63,696 nt of DNA from Martinezella rhizogenes (GTDB lineage: Bacteria; Pseudomonadota; Alphaproteobacteria; Rhizobiales; Rhizobiaceae), in the NCBI RefSeq assembly GCF_027460065.1, contig NZ_JAPYZZ010000024.1:45815-109510 (forward strand), written 5' to 3'. Both the position numbers and the translations under genes were made by a program. Shown piece after piece: positions 26,478 to 35,565 of the stretch. Under the pieces are notes generated by a model. That model was not told the DNA's origin, did no database searches, and saw nothing but the letters and a program-made list of their open reading frames with translations. The number at the start of each line of letters is the position of its first letter. Position 1 is the stretch's first letter.

Positions 26478-27583
26478 CGCGGGTGCCTCAATCTCGGGTT
26501 GGCAAGAATGGCGAAAATATCCGCAGCCATGTTGAGGAAAATATAGAAGGCGGCAAAGATCAGGCCGCAGGCCTGCACCACTGGCATGTCGCGCACCGTG
26601 ACCGCATCGACCATGTACTGGCCCATGCCCGGATAGACGAATACCACTTCCACAACGACGACACCGACCACGAGATAGGCGAGGTTAAGCGCAATGACAT
26701 TGATGACAGGAGCGACGGCATTTGGGGCGGCGTGTCGGGCGATGATACGAAAAGCACCTAGACCTTTCAGTTCAGCCGTCTCGACGTAGGCCGATGACAT
26801 GACGTTGAGAATCGCGGCGCGGGTCATACGCATCATATGGGCGAGAACCACCAGCACGAGCGTTGCTATCGGCAGTGCAATGGCTGAAAGCCGGGCTCCA
26901 AAGCTCATTCCGTCATAAACGGTGGCGGGGAAGGTGGCTACGCCCATTTGCACGGCGAAGAACAGGATCAGGAGATAACCGACGAAAAATTCAGGCAGTG
27001 AGATTGCAGCCAAGGAAAAGACATTGATGATCTTGTCCGGCAACCGGTTTCGGTACTGAACCGAAAGCATACCGAGCCCGACGGCCAGCGGAACGGAAAC
27101 AATGGCGGCGAAGAAGGCGAGAAACAGAGAATTCCCGAGACGATTGCCAATCTGTTCGCGGACAGAATTTTTGCTTGCCCAGGATTTTCCGAAGTCACCC
27201 GTCAACGCATTGCCGAGCCAGCTGACATAGCGTTCGGTTATCGGGCGGTCCAGACCGAGATCCTTACGGATGTTTTCAACTGCTTGCGGTGTTGCCGACT
27301 GGCCAAGATAGGTGGTCGCGAAATCACCAGGCAGAGCTTCAACGCCGCCGAAGATCATCAGCGATACGGCAAAGAGAAGACCAACGCTCAAGCCAAGCCG
27401 CTGGATAATGAGAGCTGCCAAAGGACGGCGCAGGCTGAAACGGCGCAAGAAAGTGCCAGTCACGACACTTGTCTGGGGTGTGGCGGCGGTCGCTGGAACT
27501 GGGGCGGGCTGTGAGAGGCTTTCGCCCCTCATAGCCGGTACCGAGGTCAGCGCCGGACCCTTGATCGGTCCAAGGCCAGCCAT
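26474..27583 (-). CDS. ABC transporter permease, DppB type
   Basis: 369 residues. A non-family N-terminal extension of about 55 residues rich in Pro, Ala and Thr precedes the DppB core, which starts near LIIQRLGLSVGLLFAVSLM. Core motifs are GLDRPITERYVSWLGNALTGDFGKSW, IARHAAPNAVAPVINVIALN and VVVEVVFVYPGMGQYMVDAV. The extension reaches back to overlap the stop of the binding-protein gene by one base, so either the long form is real or translation begins inside (no better internal start with a strong ribosome site was obvious). Inner-membrane half of the importer. Confidence 0.88.
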   Translation of the reverse strand: MAGLGPIKGPALTSVPAMRGESLSQPAPVPATAATPQTSVVTGTFLRRFSLRRPLAALIIQRLGLSVGLLFAVSLMIFGGVEALPGDFATTYLGQSATPQAVENIRKDLGLDRPITERYVSWLGNALTGDFGKSWASKNSVREQIGNRLGNSLFLAFFAAIVSVPLAVGLGMLSVQYRNRLPDKIINVFSLAAISLPEFFVGYLLILFFAVQMGVATFPATVYDGMSFGARLSAIALPIATLVLVVLAHMMRMTRAAILNVMSSAYVETAELKGLGAFRIIARHAAPNAVAPVINVIALNLAYLVVGVVVVEVVFVYPGMGQYMVDAVTVRDMPVVQACGLIFAAFYIFLNMAADIFAILANPRLRHPR

Positions 27584-29169
27584 CAGGCGTTAAGCCAGAC
27601 GCGGGTTGCGACATAGCCATTCGACAAGTCGCTGCCGATATCGTGAACGTAGCCCTTAACTGCTTTGGTCGAGGCGTTAACAAAGTCGTTGAACATGGGT
27701 AATATCACCCCACCTTCGTCACGGACCATCACTGCCATGTCCCGATACATATCCTTACGCTTGGCGTTATCCAGTTCGGAGCGTGCCTCAAGCAGGATTT
27801 TGTCGAAGTCCGGGCGCAGGAACCGTGTATCGTTCCAGTCAGCGCTCGACAGGTAGGCTGTCGAATACATCTGGTCCTGTGTTGCGCGTCCACCCCAGTA
27901 GGCGGTCGAAAAGGGCTGAACGTTCCAGACATTTGACCAGTAACCATCGCCCGGTTCACGCTTCACTTCGATTTCGATGCCTGCCTTTTTGGCACTTTGC
28001 TGATAAAGTACGGCGGCATCGACTGCACCGGGGAAGGCGACGTCTGACGTACGCAACAAAACCGGGCCGCTATGGCCGGACTTCTTATAGTGGAAGGTTG
28101 CCTTATCCGGATCATAGGCGCGCTGCTCAATGCCTTCGGGGAAGAACGCATAGGTGTCGTTTATCGGAAAATCGTTGCCGACCTTTCCGTAACCGCCGAG
28201 AATAGTCTTGACCATATTCTCGCGATCAATCGAATATTTCAGCGCCAAGCGCAGGTCGTTATTGTTGAGCGGTGCAGCGTTGCAATGCATGTTGAACACG
28301 TAATGACCACGACCTGAAGTCGACAGAATTTCAACGTTGGGTGCGCGTTTCAGCAGGTTTACAGTCTTGGGATCGACGCTGTTGATATAATGCACCTGAT
28401 CGGAAGACAGCGCCGCAACGCGTGCCGTTGCATCGTTCATGTTGATGATTTCGATCGAATCCACATAACCACGATCCGTTCGCCAATCCTCGGTATTTTT
28501 CTCCAATGTTGTACGTACGCCCGGTTGGAAACTTGTCAGCTTGTAAGGGCCAGTGCCGATGCCGGCCCCCGGATCGTCGTATCCGCCGCCAGGTTGGATG
28601 ACGAGGTGGTAATCTGTCAGCAAAAGTGGCAGGTCAGCATTACCTTCGCTCAGAACTATAACCAGATTGTCTCCATCAGCCTTGATTTCCTTGATAGACT
28701 TTAGGACGCCGAGCGCACCGGATTCCGACTTCGCGTCGGTGTGGCGCTGTAGGGTCTTTATGGTGTCTTCGATCGTCAAGTCTTTGCCATTGTGGAACTT
28801 GACGCCTTTGCGGATTTTGAATGTCCATGTGGCTGCGTCGGCAGACGGTTCCCAGCTTTCTGCAAGAGCAGGAACGGGTGCGCCCGTCAACGGCTCTGTT
28901 TCCACGAGCATGTCGCCCCAGCAGCGGCCAACACAAAGCATCACTTGCGAAAGAAATTTTGCTGGATCGTTCGAGTCGGTTGCTGCTCCACCTGAAAGGC
29001 CCAGCTTAAGGTGGCCTCCGCGTTTGGGTTGCTGCGCCTCGGCGTTAGGCGCAAAAAGCATACCCACACCTGACAATGCTGCGCCTGCGAGAAGAGTGCG
29101 ACCCATGAATTCGCGACGGCTAAGGCCCGCGGCTTCAGGAGCGCTGACTGGCATGGTCTTATATTCCAT
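27583..29169 (-). CDS. ABC transporter substrate-binding protein, family 5, Tat-exported
   Basis: 528 residues. SRREFMGRTLLAGAALSG (residues 17-34) is a twin-arginine signal, so it is exported folded and cleaved near AEA-QQ. The mature domain has ALAESWEPSADAATWTFKIR, KGVKFHNGKDLTIED and SIDRENMVKTILGGYG, which are family-5 (oligopeptide/opine/nickel) motifs. The start has GGGAGG ten bases upstream. It leads the importer operon and is divergent from the CoA transferase gene, suggesting the imported compound is an acid that is next activated as a CoA thioester. Confidence 0.9.
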   Translation of the reverse strand: MEYKTMPVSAPEAAGLSRREFMGRTLLAGAALSGVGMLFAPNAEAQQPKRGGHLKLGLSGGAATDSNDPAKFLSQVMLCVGRCWGDMLVETEPLTGAPVPALAESWEPSADAATWTFKIRKGVKFHNGKDLTIEDTIKTLQRHTDAKSESGALGVLKSIKEIKADGDNLVIVLSEGNADLPLLLTDYHLVIQPGGGYDDPGAGIGTGPYKLTSFQPGVRTTLEKNTEDWRTDRGYVDSIEIINMNDATARVAALSSDQVHYINSVDPKTVNLLKRAPNVEILSTSGRGHYVFNMHCNAAPLNNNDLRLALKYSIDRENMVKTILGGYGKVGNDFPINDTYAFFPEGIEQRAYDPDKATFHYKKSGHSGPVLLRTSDVAFPGAVDAAVLYQQSAKKAGIEIEVKREPGDGYWSNVWNVQPFSTAYWGGRATQDQMYSTAYLSSADWNDTRFLRPDFDKILLEARSELDNAKRKDMYRDMAVMVRDEGGVILPMFNDFVNASTKAVKGYVHDIGSDLSNGYVATRVWLNA

Positions 29170-29309
29170 TTTTGATCCTCCCTTGATATGTCAGCGCCGC
29201 ATATTCCCACCCCCTCCCAGGGATATCACTCGCGGAAATCGCGAGATCGAGCGTTAACGGAGCCATTGGCATTCAAGATAGACGCAAAATCGAGAATGAA
29301 AGAACCAAC

Positions 29310-29337
29310 AATAAAGATGCCTATGGCCATATTTATT
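29310..29337. promoter_or_regulatory. Palindromic operator candidate in the divergent promoter region (29170-29623)
   Basis: AATAAAGATG at 29310-29319 and CATATTTATT at 29328-29337 form a near-perfect inverted repeat (nine of ten positions) around CCTATGGC. The 454-bp intergenic region contains the promoters for the importer and the CoA transferase operons and is AT-rich from 29300 to 29460. The LysR gene at 33942 is the obvious candidate regulator. Confidence 0.4.
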
Positions 29338-29623
29338 TTATGAGTTCGGACAGGTTGTCACCACGTATCAATGACCTCAACATTCTCATGGTGTTAAAGC
29401 ATTTCTGAAAATAGAAAAATCGTCCCGATTCAACCTATAAAAAAAATGCACCCTTAAGCCCAATTTAAATTTCTGGCCCCCGCTTATCCTTGCTCTTACT
29501 CGTGTTGCAGGAACGGGATGAACCGCGACTGCTTCGACGCCATCGTCAGGAAGACAAACGAGTCTTGATAAAAGCCAATTGAAATAACCCCCGGACAGTG
29601 TCCGATGGGAATGGAGGAAACGT

Positions 29624-32140
29624 ATGACTCAGCCATCTGAACATTTGCCTCTAAAAGGCGTTCGTGTCGTCGATTTCGGTCAGCAGATTGCTGCACCTGC
29701 CGTTGCCATGATCCTTGGCGACCTCGGTGCCACAGTCGTTCACATAGATCCGCCGACCGGCCCTCAGTGGGATCATCCCGCAAACGCCATCCTGAACAGA
29801 AACAAGCGCGTTATCAATATTGATCTCGACACTGACGAAGGGCGCTCCCAGGCACTTGAGCTTATTGATAACGCAGACGTTGTCATCGAGAGCTTCCGTC
29901 CGGGCGTATTGAAATCACTTGGTATCGATTTCACGGACTTGCGTAACGGCAAGCCCGAACTCGTCACACTGTCAATACCTGGCTTCGCCAGCAATGACGA
30001 CCTTCGCCGTGAATGGAAAGCGACCGAAGCGATTGTGGCGGCCACGGCAGGTGCCTTCACAGACATGGGCTTCAATCGCGTACTCATGGGATTAAACCCA
30101 AGCTTCTCGCCTCTACCACTGGGTTCGGCCTATGCAACTACTCTCGCAGCTGCCTCCGTAGCTCTTGCGTTGCAATCCCGTGTGTTGACAGGTCGCGGTG
30201 ATGCGATCGAAGTGCCTATCATCGCAGCATTGATGGAGGGACTGTCATACAATTCTTACGTTATTGAAGGCCTTCCTGATCGTTATAAAACAATGCGGGA
30301 GCACGAGATCGAACATCGCAAGGCCAATGGTATTGAGATGGATTTGAGCTACGAAGACCTGCAAGAATATCTGGATCCGTTTTACCGAACCTACAGATGC
30401 GCCGACAACCGCCTTTTCTATTGCGTTTGCCCATCTCATCGAAACCACGCCAAAAGAGCGCTTACTGTCCTCGGGATTTACGACGAACTCGTTGCAGAAG
30501 GGCTTCCGGAGGTGAATGACCTTCACCTGCCCATTAAGGAATGGAGCGGTGAGACTTCTATCGGCGTTTATCCGCTCCCCAAAAAATGGGCGGACATTAT
30601 CTCTGCCAAGATGAAGAAGGCATTCCTGACAAAGACTTCGGAAGAATGGGGACGTATTTTCGGCGAAGGCCAGATACCAGGGGCGCCGCACCGCACTACG
30701 GCCGAGTGGGTCAAAGACGAGCACACCAATACCGCAGGGCTGATGGTCAAGGTCGATGATCCGGTTTATGGCAGGATGACACAGCCTGGACCCGTTGTGT
30801 GGTTTGAGGCGAGCGCGGCCGCAATGGTAAATCCTACTCCACGGTCCGCTGTTTCGTTCATTGACGCCCTGGCAGCTTTACAGGCGGCGAGCGATGGAGA
30901 ATCGAGACACTGTGCCAAGAAATCGTCTCAACCTGCAAAGGAACGAGCCGGTTGGCTTGACGGGGTAAAAATACTCGACCTCACCAATGTTATCGCGGGT
31001 CCGCATTCCACTGCCTTCCTGTCGCGCTTCGGTGCGAAGGTTATTAAGCTCGACCCTGTTCGTCCCCTTTATGACCCGCTGATCGGCACATTGTTCACGT
31101 TCCAGACGGGCATGGGGAAAAATAGCGCCCTCGTGGATATCATGAAGCCGGAAGGCCGTGAGGTTTTCAATCGCCTTGTGCGCTCGGTCGATGTGGTCGT
31201 TATCAACGCCCCCGAACGCCAGCTCGAGTCGTTGGGACTGGACGAAAAAAGCCTTCTGGCCATTAACCCTGCTGTCATCTTCAGCCGTCTCGATTGCTTC
31301 GGGGGACCCCTCAAAGGTCCTAAAACGAATTACATTGGTTATGATGACATCATCCAGGCAAACAGCGGGATTATGAGTCGTTTCGGTGGAACGGAGACGC
31401 CCGAAGAGCACGCCCATCTCGGTACGCTGGACGTCAATTGCGGCTTCGCTGGCGCTCTCGGCATTGCAGTTGCCCTGTATCACAAACACAAAACAGGAAA
31501 GCCGTCGCGTTCAAGAACTTCGTTGTCGGCGATAACGAACCTCGCACAAATTCCGTTTGCGTTCGATTATGAAGGGCGCGCGCCATTCGACGAGCCATCG
31601 GGTCGTGGTGTACTTGGATATAATGATCTGTCCCAGTTCTATCGTACGGCAGATGGTTGGATTTACCTTGACTCCACGAATGACGAAATCGGTAAACTTA
31701 ACATCGTCGAGGGGCTGGAGGGCATCGATCTTGCTAATGATATCGGCGCATTCCTTAAGAATGCCATCAGGGCAGCGCCGTCCAGTGCATGGGTAGATCG
31801 TCTGACCGCCGTGGATGTTGCCGTCGCTCAACCGATGTCGATCGAGGAACTGCGGGATTCTTACAGCCGGGAAGCAGATGGGAAAGCGGGTACCGATCTT
31901 GGAAGTTTCGCATTTTCCGTGCATCGTGATCACCCCAGCGGCCACGTCCTCATTCAGATCGATCACTATGCTATTCGTCCGACAGACGCTCGAATTTCGT
32001 CGCCGTCTCTCCCCGAACGATGGGGTCACTCGACGCGGGAGGTTCTCAAAGAGGTCGGTTACGATGAGAGCGCCATCCAGTCGATGCTGGACCGTTATAT
32101 CGCTTCTACCGGATGGGCGAAGGAATTCCTGCCGAGCTGA
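29624..32140 (+). CDS. Fused double-domain class III CoA transferase (CaiB/BaiF family)
   Basis: 838 residues made of two tandem CoA-transferase domains. The first (about 10-420) starts LPLKGVRVVDFGQQIAAPAVA. The second (about 450-835) starts LDGVKILDLTNVIAGPHSTA. In formyl-CoA transferase the catalytic Asp lies in the motif GDSNTG. The second domain has an Asp at this place (GTLDVNCGFAG, Asp603), but the first has LPLGSAYA there, without Asp. This suggests one catalytic and one degenerate half, as in other fused members, which normally work as interlocked dimers. GGAGGAAACGT precedes the ATG. It heads a plus-strand unit with the GMC oxidoreductase and is divergent from the importer; likely it transfers CoA to the imported carboxylic acid. 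Confidence 0.88.
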   Translation: MTQPSEHLPLKGVRVVDFGQQIAAPAVAMILGDLGATVVHIDPPTGPQWDHPANAILNRNKRVINIDLDTDEGRSQALELIDNADVVIESFRPGVLKSLGIDFTDLRNGKPELVTLSIPGFASNDDLRREWKATEAIVAATAGAFTDMGFNRVLMGLNPSFSPLPLGSAYATTLAAASVALALQSRVLTGRGDAIEVPIIAALMEGLSYNSYVIEGLPDRYKTMREHEIEHRKANGIEMDLSYEDLQEYLDPFYRTYRCADNRLFYCVCPSHRNHAKRALTVLGIYDELVAEGLPEVNDLHLPIKEWSGETSIGVYPLPKKWADIISAKMKKAFLTKTSEEWGRIFGEGQIPGAPHRTTAEWVKDEHTNTAGLMVKVDDPVYGRMTQPGPVVWFEASAAAMVNPTPRSAVSFIDALAALQAASDGESRHCAKKSSQPAKERAGWLDGVKILDLTNVIAGPHSTAFLSRFGAKVIKLDPVRPLYDPLIGTLFTFQTGMGKNSALVDIMKPEGREVFNRLVRSVDVVVINAPERQLESLGLDEKSLLAINPAVIFSRLDCFGGPLKGPKTNYIGYDDIIQANSGIMSRFGGTETPEEHAHLGTLDVNCGFAGALGIAVALYHKHKTGKPSRSRTSLSAITNLAQIPFAFDYEGRAPFDEPSGRGVLGYNDLSQFYRTADGWIYLDSTNDEIGKLNIVEGLEGIDLANDIGAFLKNAIRAAPSSAWVDRLTAVDVAVAQPMSIEELRDSYSREADGKAGTDLGSFAFSVHRDHPSGHVLIQIDHYAIRPTDARISSPSLPERWGHSTREVLKEVGYDESAIQSMLDRYIASTGWAKEFLPS

Positions 32141-32248
32141 AGCCCGCTTGGCGTACTGCGGAATCAAGCGATGATTATCCGACGCGCCAACGAAAACAGG
32201 AGCTTCGGGCGGCGCGACCGCCCGGGAAAGTGGTGAGGAGGATTTTCG

Positions 32249-33874
32249 ATGAAGAGCCAGTTTGATTCGGAATTCGATTACATCGTCGTGGGTGCGGGCA
32301 CAGCGGGATGTATCGTCGCCAACCAGTTGTCGGCTGATCCGCGAAATCGAGTTCTCGTTCTCGAGGCGGGCGGTAGAGACAACTGGATCTGGTTCCATAT
32401 TCCTGTGGGCTATCTGTTCGCCATCGGTAACCCGCGGGCAGACTGGATGTTCAAGACGGAGATAGAGAGTGGGCTCAATGGGCGAGCTCTCGCCTATCCG
32501 CGTGGCAAGGTAGTCGGCGGATCTTCGGCTATCAACGCCATGATCGCTATGCGGGGTCAGGCCGCGGACTATGACCAATGGCGCGACCTTGGCCTGCCGG
32601 GTTGGGGGTGGAGCGACGTTCTCCCGCTCTTCCGAAAAATGGAAGATCACTTCCTCGGTGAAAGCGAAGTGCACGGAGCGGGTGGGGGGTGGCGAGTAGA
32701 GCCCCCGAGATTGCGATGGGACATTCTGGACGCGGTCCGCCGGGCGGCGCAAGAAATGGGCATACCTGCCAGTGAAGATTTCAACACAGGCGATAATGAG
32801 GGCGCAGGCTATTTCCATGTCAATCAGAAGCGCGGGCGACGCTGGTCCTCCGCGAGAGGTTTTCTTAAGCCGGTCCTGAAAAGACCGAATCTCAATCTCG
32901 TCACCAACGCGCAGGCGGAAACATTGTTGTTCGAAGGCAATAAGGTTGTTGGTCTACGCTATCGCCAAGGTGCAAAAATTGTAACCGCCCGGGCACGCGG
33001 CGAAGTCGTGCTCAGCGCTGGCGCGATCGGTTCTGTGCAGGTTCTTCAAAGGTCGGGAATCGGACCGAAGGAATGGCTGGCTGCAGCGGGAGTGGAGACC
33101 ATTCTGCACCGCAGGGGCGTCGGAAGCAATCTCCAAGATCATCTTCAGCAGCGTGCGATATTCAAGGTATCCGGTGTTCGTACCCTCAACGAAACATACT
33201 CCTCGTTATGGCGACGGGGAATGATGGGGGTTGAATATGCTCTGCTTCGGCGCGGACCTTTGACAATGGCCCCGTCCCAATTGGGCATTTTTACCAGATC
33301 AAGCCCTGAACACGACCGAGCGAATATCCAGTTTCACATACAGCCACTTTCGCTTGAAAAATTCGGTGAGCCGCTCCACCGATTTCCGGCGATAACAGTG
33401 AGTGCATGCAATCTTCGTCCGACATCCCGAGGCTATGTCAAATTGAGAAAAACAGACCTGGAAAGCCCTCCAATCATCGCTCCAAACTATCTGGCGACAG
33501 AAGCCGACCGCGTGGTTGCCGCCGATGCCATACGGGTCACACGAAAGCTGATGGCCCAGAGTGTGCTGAAGCGCTATTCGCCGGTTGAAGCTCTTCCAGG
33601 GCCATCGGTGTCAGATGATGCGGATGCCCTCGCAAAGGCGGCTGGCGACATCGGCACCACCATTTTCCACCCTGTTGGTACCGCGAAGATGGGCCGCCAG
33701 GACGACGAAACGGCCGTTGTTGATTCGCGGCTTAGAGTGATCGGGATTCAGGGATTGAGGGTCATCGACGCTTCGATCATGCCAACGATTACCTCCGGCA
33801 ACACCAATACTCCCACAGCGCTCATCGCGATGAAAGGAGCAACCATGATGCTTGAGGATGCCAGGTCGAGATGA
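32249..33874 (+). CDS. GMC-family FAD oxidoreductase (choline dehydrogenase-like)
   Basis: 541 residues. Residues about 8-40 form the FAD-binding Rossmann fold (DYIVVGAGTAGCIVANQLS and LVLEAG). GKVVGGSSAINAMIAMRGQ is GMC signature 1 and GAIGSVQVLQRSGIGP signature 2. The C-terminal HPVGTAKMGRQ carries the catalytic His, followed by RVIDASIMPTITSGNTNTP. Members oxidise primary alcohols such as choline, polyethylene glycol and aryl or alkyl alcohols. It lies 108 bp after the CoA transferase with its own GGAGGATTTTCG. Together they suggest oxidation of an alcohol side chain on the compound brought in by the neighbouring importer. Confidence 0.9.
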   Translation: MKSQFDSEFDYIVVGAGTAGCIVANQLSADPRNRVLVLEAGGRDNWIWFHIPVGYLFAIGNPRADWMFKTEIESGLNGRALAYPRGKVVGGSSAINAMIAMRGQAADYDQWRDLGLPGWGWSDVLPLFRKMEDHFLGESEVHGAGGGWRVEPPRLRWDILDAVRRAAQEMGIPASEDFNTGDNEGAGYFHVNQKRGRRWSSARGFLKPVLKRPNLNLVTNAQAETLLFEGNKVVGLRYRQGAKIVTARARGEVVLSAGAIGSVQVLQRSGIGPKEWLAAAGVETILHRRGVGSNLQDHLQQRAIFKVSGVRTLNETYSSLWRRGMMGVEYALLRRGPLTMAPSQLGIFTRSSPEHDRANIQFHIQPLSLEKFGEPLHRFPAITVSACNLRPTSRGYVKLRKTDLESPPIIAPNYLATEADRVVAADAIRVTRKLMAQSVLKRYSPVEALPGPSVSDDADALAKAAGDIGTTIFHPVGTAKMGRQDDETAVVDSRLRVIGIQGLRVIDASIMPTITSGNTNTPTALIAMKGATMMLEDARSR

Positions 33875-33941
33875 ACATAGGGACATCGTCCTGTTTCTGA
33901 ACTTTCAACGCGAATGAGGTACGCATGGTGCCTGTGGATGG

Positions 33942-34838
33942 CTACGCCGGGTCATTTTGGCCCGCCTCGACGGTAAGCCAATTCCAGAACGCTTCCATCT
34001 GCGGCGTCGAGTTTCGGTGAGTTGGACGAACTGCATAGAAGGCTTCGGTCGTCGGGACGCGTTCATCGAAAGGTGCTATCAGACGTCCGCTTTCTAGAAA
34101 ATTAGCAATTAATGATGTTCGACCCAATGCAAACCCGTGCCCTAAGGCTGCCATTTCCAAAGCGCTGATCAGCGTATCGAACTGCAGGCCACGCGACACG
34201 TCAACGTCCCAGTATTCACGTTGCTTCAACCAGTAGCCCCAACCCTCTTCATACCCGATGACGTGCAAAAGGGTGTTGCGACCGAGAGCGACGGCTGCGT
34301 TCTCGAACGTGCCGTTTGACATGATCGATGGGCTGCATACTGGAACGAGCTCGTCTCTGGTCAGACGTTCGGCTAGGAGGCCGTTCCAGCGACCACTCCC
34401 GTATCTGATTTCGATATCGACTTCCCTCTTCTCGTCCTCAACCCAGATGTTGCTGCTGAAGTGTAACACGATATCGGGGTGCATTTGGCGGAAACGCATG
34501 AGTCGTGATGAAAGCCAGGTCATAAAGAACACAAGGTTGACCCGCACAGTCAGCACGCGTGTAAGTCTCCCGCCGAAAATTTCGTTTGTTGCGACGCTTA
34601 AACGCTCGATGCTTTCTCTTACCGCCGGCATATAGGCCCGGCCAGCATCCGTAAGTTCGATGCCGCGAGCCTTTCGCTTGAAAAGCGGCGTCCCGAGATG
34701 GGTCTCGAGCCCCTTTATTTGTTGGCTGATGGCGGCCTGGGTTAGATTAAGTTCGTCTCCGGCTATGGTAAAATTTAGCGAACGGGCAGCTGCTTCAAAG
34801 GAACGAAGCCAGTTTAGCGGTGGCAATTTTCTTTTCAT
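33942..34838 (-). CDS. LysR-family regulator, GcvA-like
   Basis: 298 residues. It starts KRKLPPLNWLRSFEAAARSL with the helix-turn-helix FTIAGDELNLTQAAISQQIK. The effector domain has VRVNLVFFMTWLSSRLMRFR, and YGSGRWNGLLAERL is typical of the GcvA/TrpI-like subgroup (the Y-G-x-G-x-W motif). It is convergent with the GMC gene, 67 bp apart, and is the nearest regulator for the importer/CoA-transferase/GMC cluster. No other LysR gene lies in this cluster. Confidence 0.9.
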   Translation of the reverse strand: MKRKLPPLNWLRSFEAAARSLNFTIAGDELNLTQAAISQQIKGLETHLGTPLFKRKARGIELTDAGRAYMPAVRESIERLSVATNEIFGGRLTRVLTVRVNLVFFMTWLSSRLMRFRQMHPDIVLHFSSNIWVEDEKREVDIEIRYGSGRWNGLLAERLTRDELVPVCSPSIMSNGTFENAAVALGRNTLLHVIGYEEGWGYWLKQREYWDVDVSRGLQFDTLISALEMAALGHGFALGRTSLIANFLESGRLIAPFDERVPTTEAFYAVRPTHRNSTPQMEAFWNWLTVEAGQNDPA

Positions 34839-34936
34839 CTGATGCCGGGTACCTTGTACTCTGTCTATGATGAAATCAGAAGAAGGGGACTATATGACGC
34901 TTTTGGTTAAGATATTGATGAACGGGATACGCCATA

Positions 34937-34953
34937 TAAATTGAGCTAATTTA
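34937..34953. promoter_or_regulatory. Palindrome upstream of the LysR gene
   Basis: TAAATT-GAGCT-AATTTA is a perfect 6-bp-arm palindrome 98 bp before the LysR start, in AT-rich DNA, resembling a LysR autoregulatory site (T-N11-A spacing is available within it). It ends about 60 bp before the IS3-family left end. Confidence 0.35.
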
Positions 34954-35100
34954 GTATCACCGTCCCCATTGGACGAAGTGTTTTCCACTATATCGTTCAA
35001 ACACTCAGGGACTGAACTGCACCCCATTTCGACCGGACAGTTGAATAGCCCCGAGATTTGTAGACGCCTTCTTTCCTAAATTTGAGGCAAGAAGAGCATC

Positions 35101-35338
35101 ATGAGAAAATCGAATTTCAGCGGAGAGTTCAAGCGCGACGCGGTGCGTCAGATCACGGAACGGGGCTATCCGGTTGCGGAGGTTTCGCAGCGGCTGGGTG
35201 TGACCCGCACTCGCTTTATGAGTGGAAGAAGAAGTTCTCTTTGGCGTCTGGGAACCAGGGTAACGACCAGTCCGAAGAGATCAGGCAGCTTAAAAAGGAG
35301 CTGGCGCGTGTCACCGAGGAGCGCGACATATTAAAAAA
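35101..35338 (+). pseudogene. IS3-family OrfA, frameshifted and interrupted
   Basis: RKSNFSGEFKRDAVRQITER is the start of the IS3 OrfA helix-turn-helix. At about 35205 the frame is lost and the next frame continues PHSLYEWKKKFSLASGNQ and EIRQLKKELARVTEERDILK, the leucine-zipper end. At 35338 the reading frame is cut by the IS110 element; its last residues (AAAYFARDAK) lie at 36931-36962. The one-base shift is upstream of the normal orfA/orfB slip site, so it is damage rather than programmed frameshifting. Confidence 0.88.
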
Positions 35339-35565
35339 CGATCACGGGCTTTGGTCCGCCTGTGCGCGGTAGAAACGGGTCGTGCTACGCTGCCGGTCGG
35401 AGGGGAGTTGCCGACTGCTTTTTGGAGGCGTTTACCCCGTTAAAAAACGTGGCACATGGGCTGTTGTGGACTTGAGAATGGTGACGCGGTTTAGGCGGCG
35501 ATCCCGGTTAGGAAATTGACGAACTTGCTCGGCCCAGCCCCTCCCGATTCAAAGGAGGAGAAGCC
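35339..35565 (+). ncRNA. Putative bridge RNA region of the IS110 element
   Basis: IS110-group elements encode a noncoding bridge RNA upstream of the recombinase, with loops that pair to target and donor DNA. This left end is noncoding and contains two segments that match the insertion site: CTGCTTTTT (35415-35423) is the exact reverse complement of AAAAAGCAG, which spans the target joint, and TTAAAAAA (35440-35447) equals the left flank. TTAGGAA (35508-35514) equals the right end of the element plus the AA step (36924-36930), as a donor-pairing segment would. Local stems such as GTCGG/CCGAC (35396-35400/35411-35415) and CGTTT/AAACG (35429-35433/35445-35449) are possible. The ends of the transcript are not determined. 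Confidence 0.55.

Noticed and set aside
35101..35338. Programmed frameshift between IS3 orfA and orfB
   Set aside because: The shift lies in the middle of orfA, upstream of the usual slip site, and the element lacks its catalytic end and is interrupted; this is decay.
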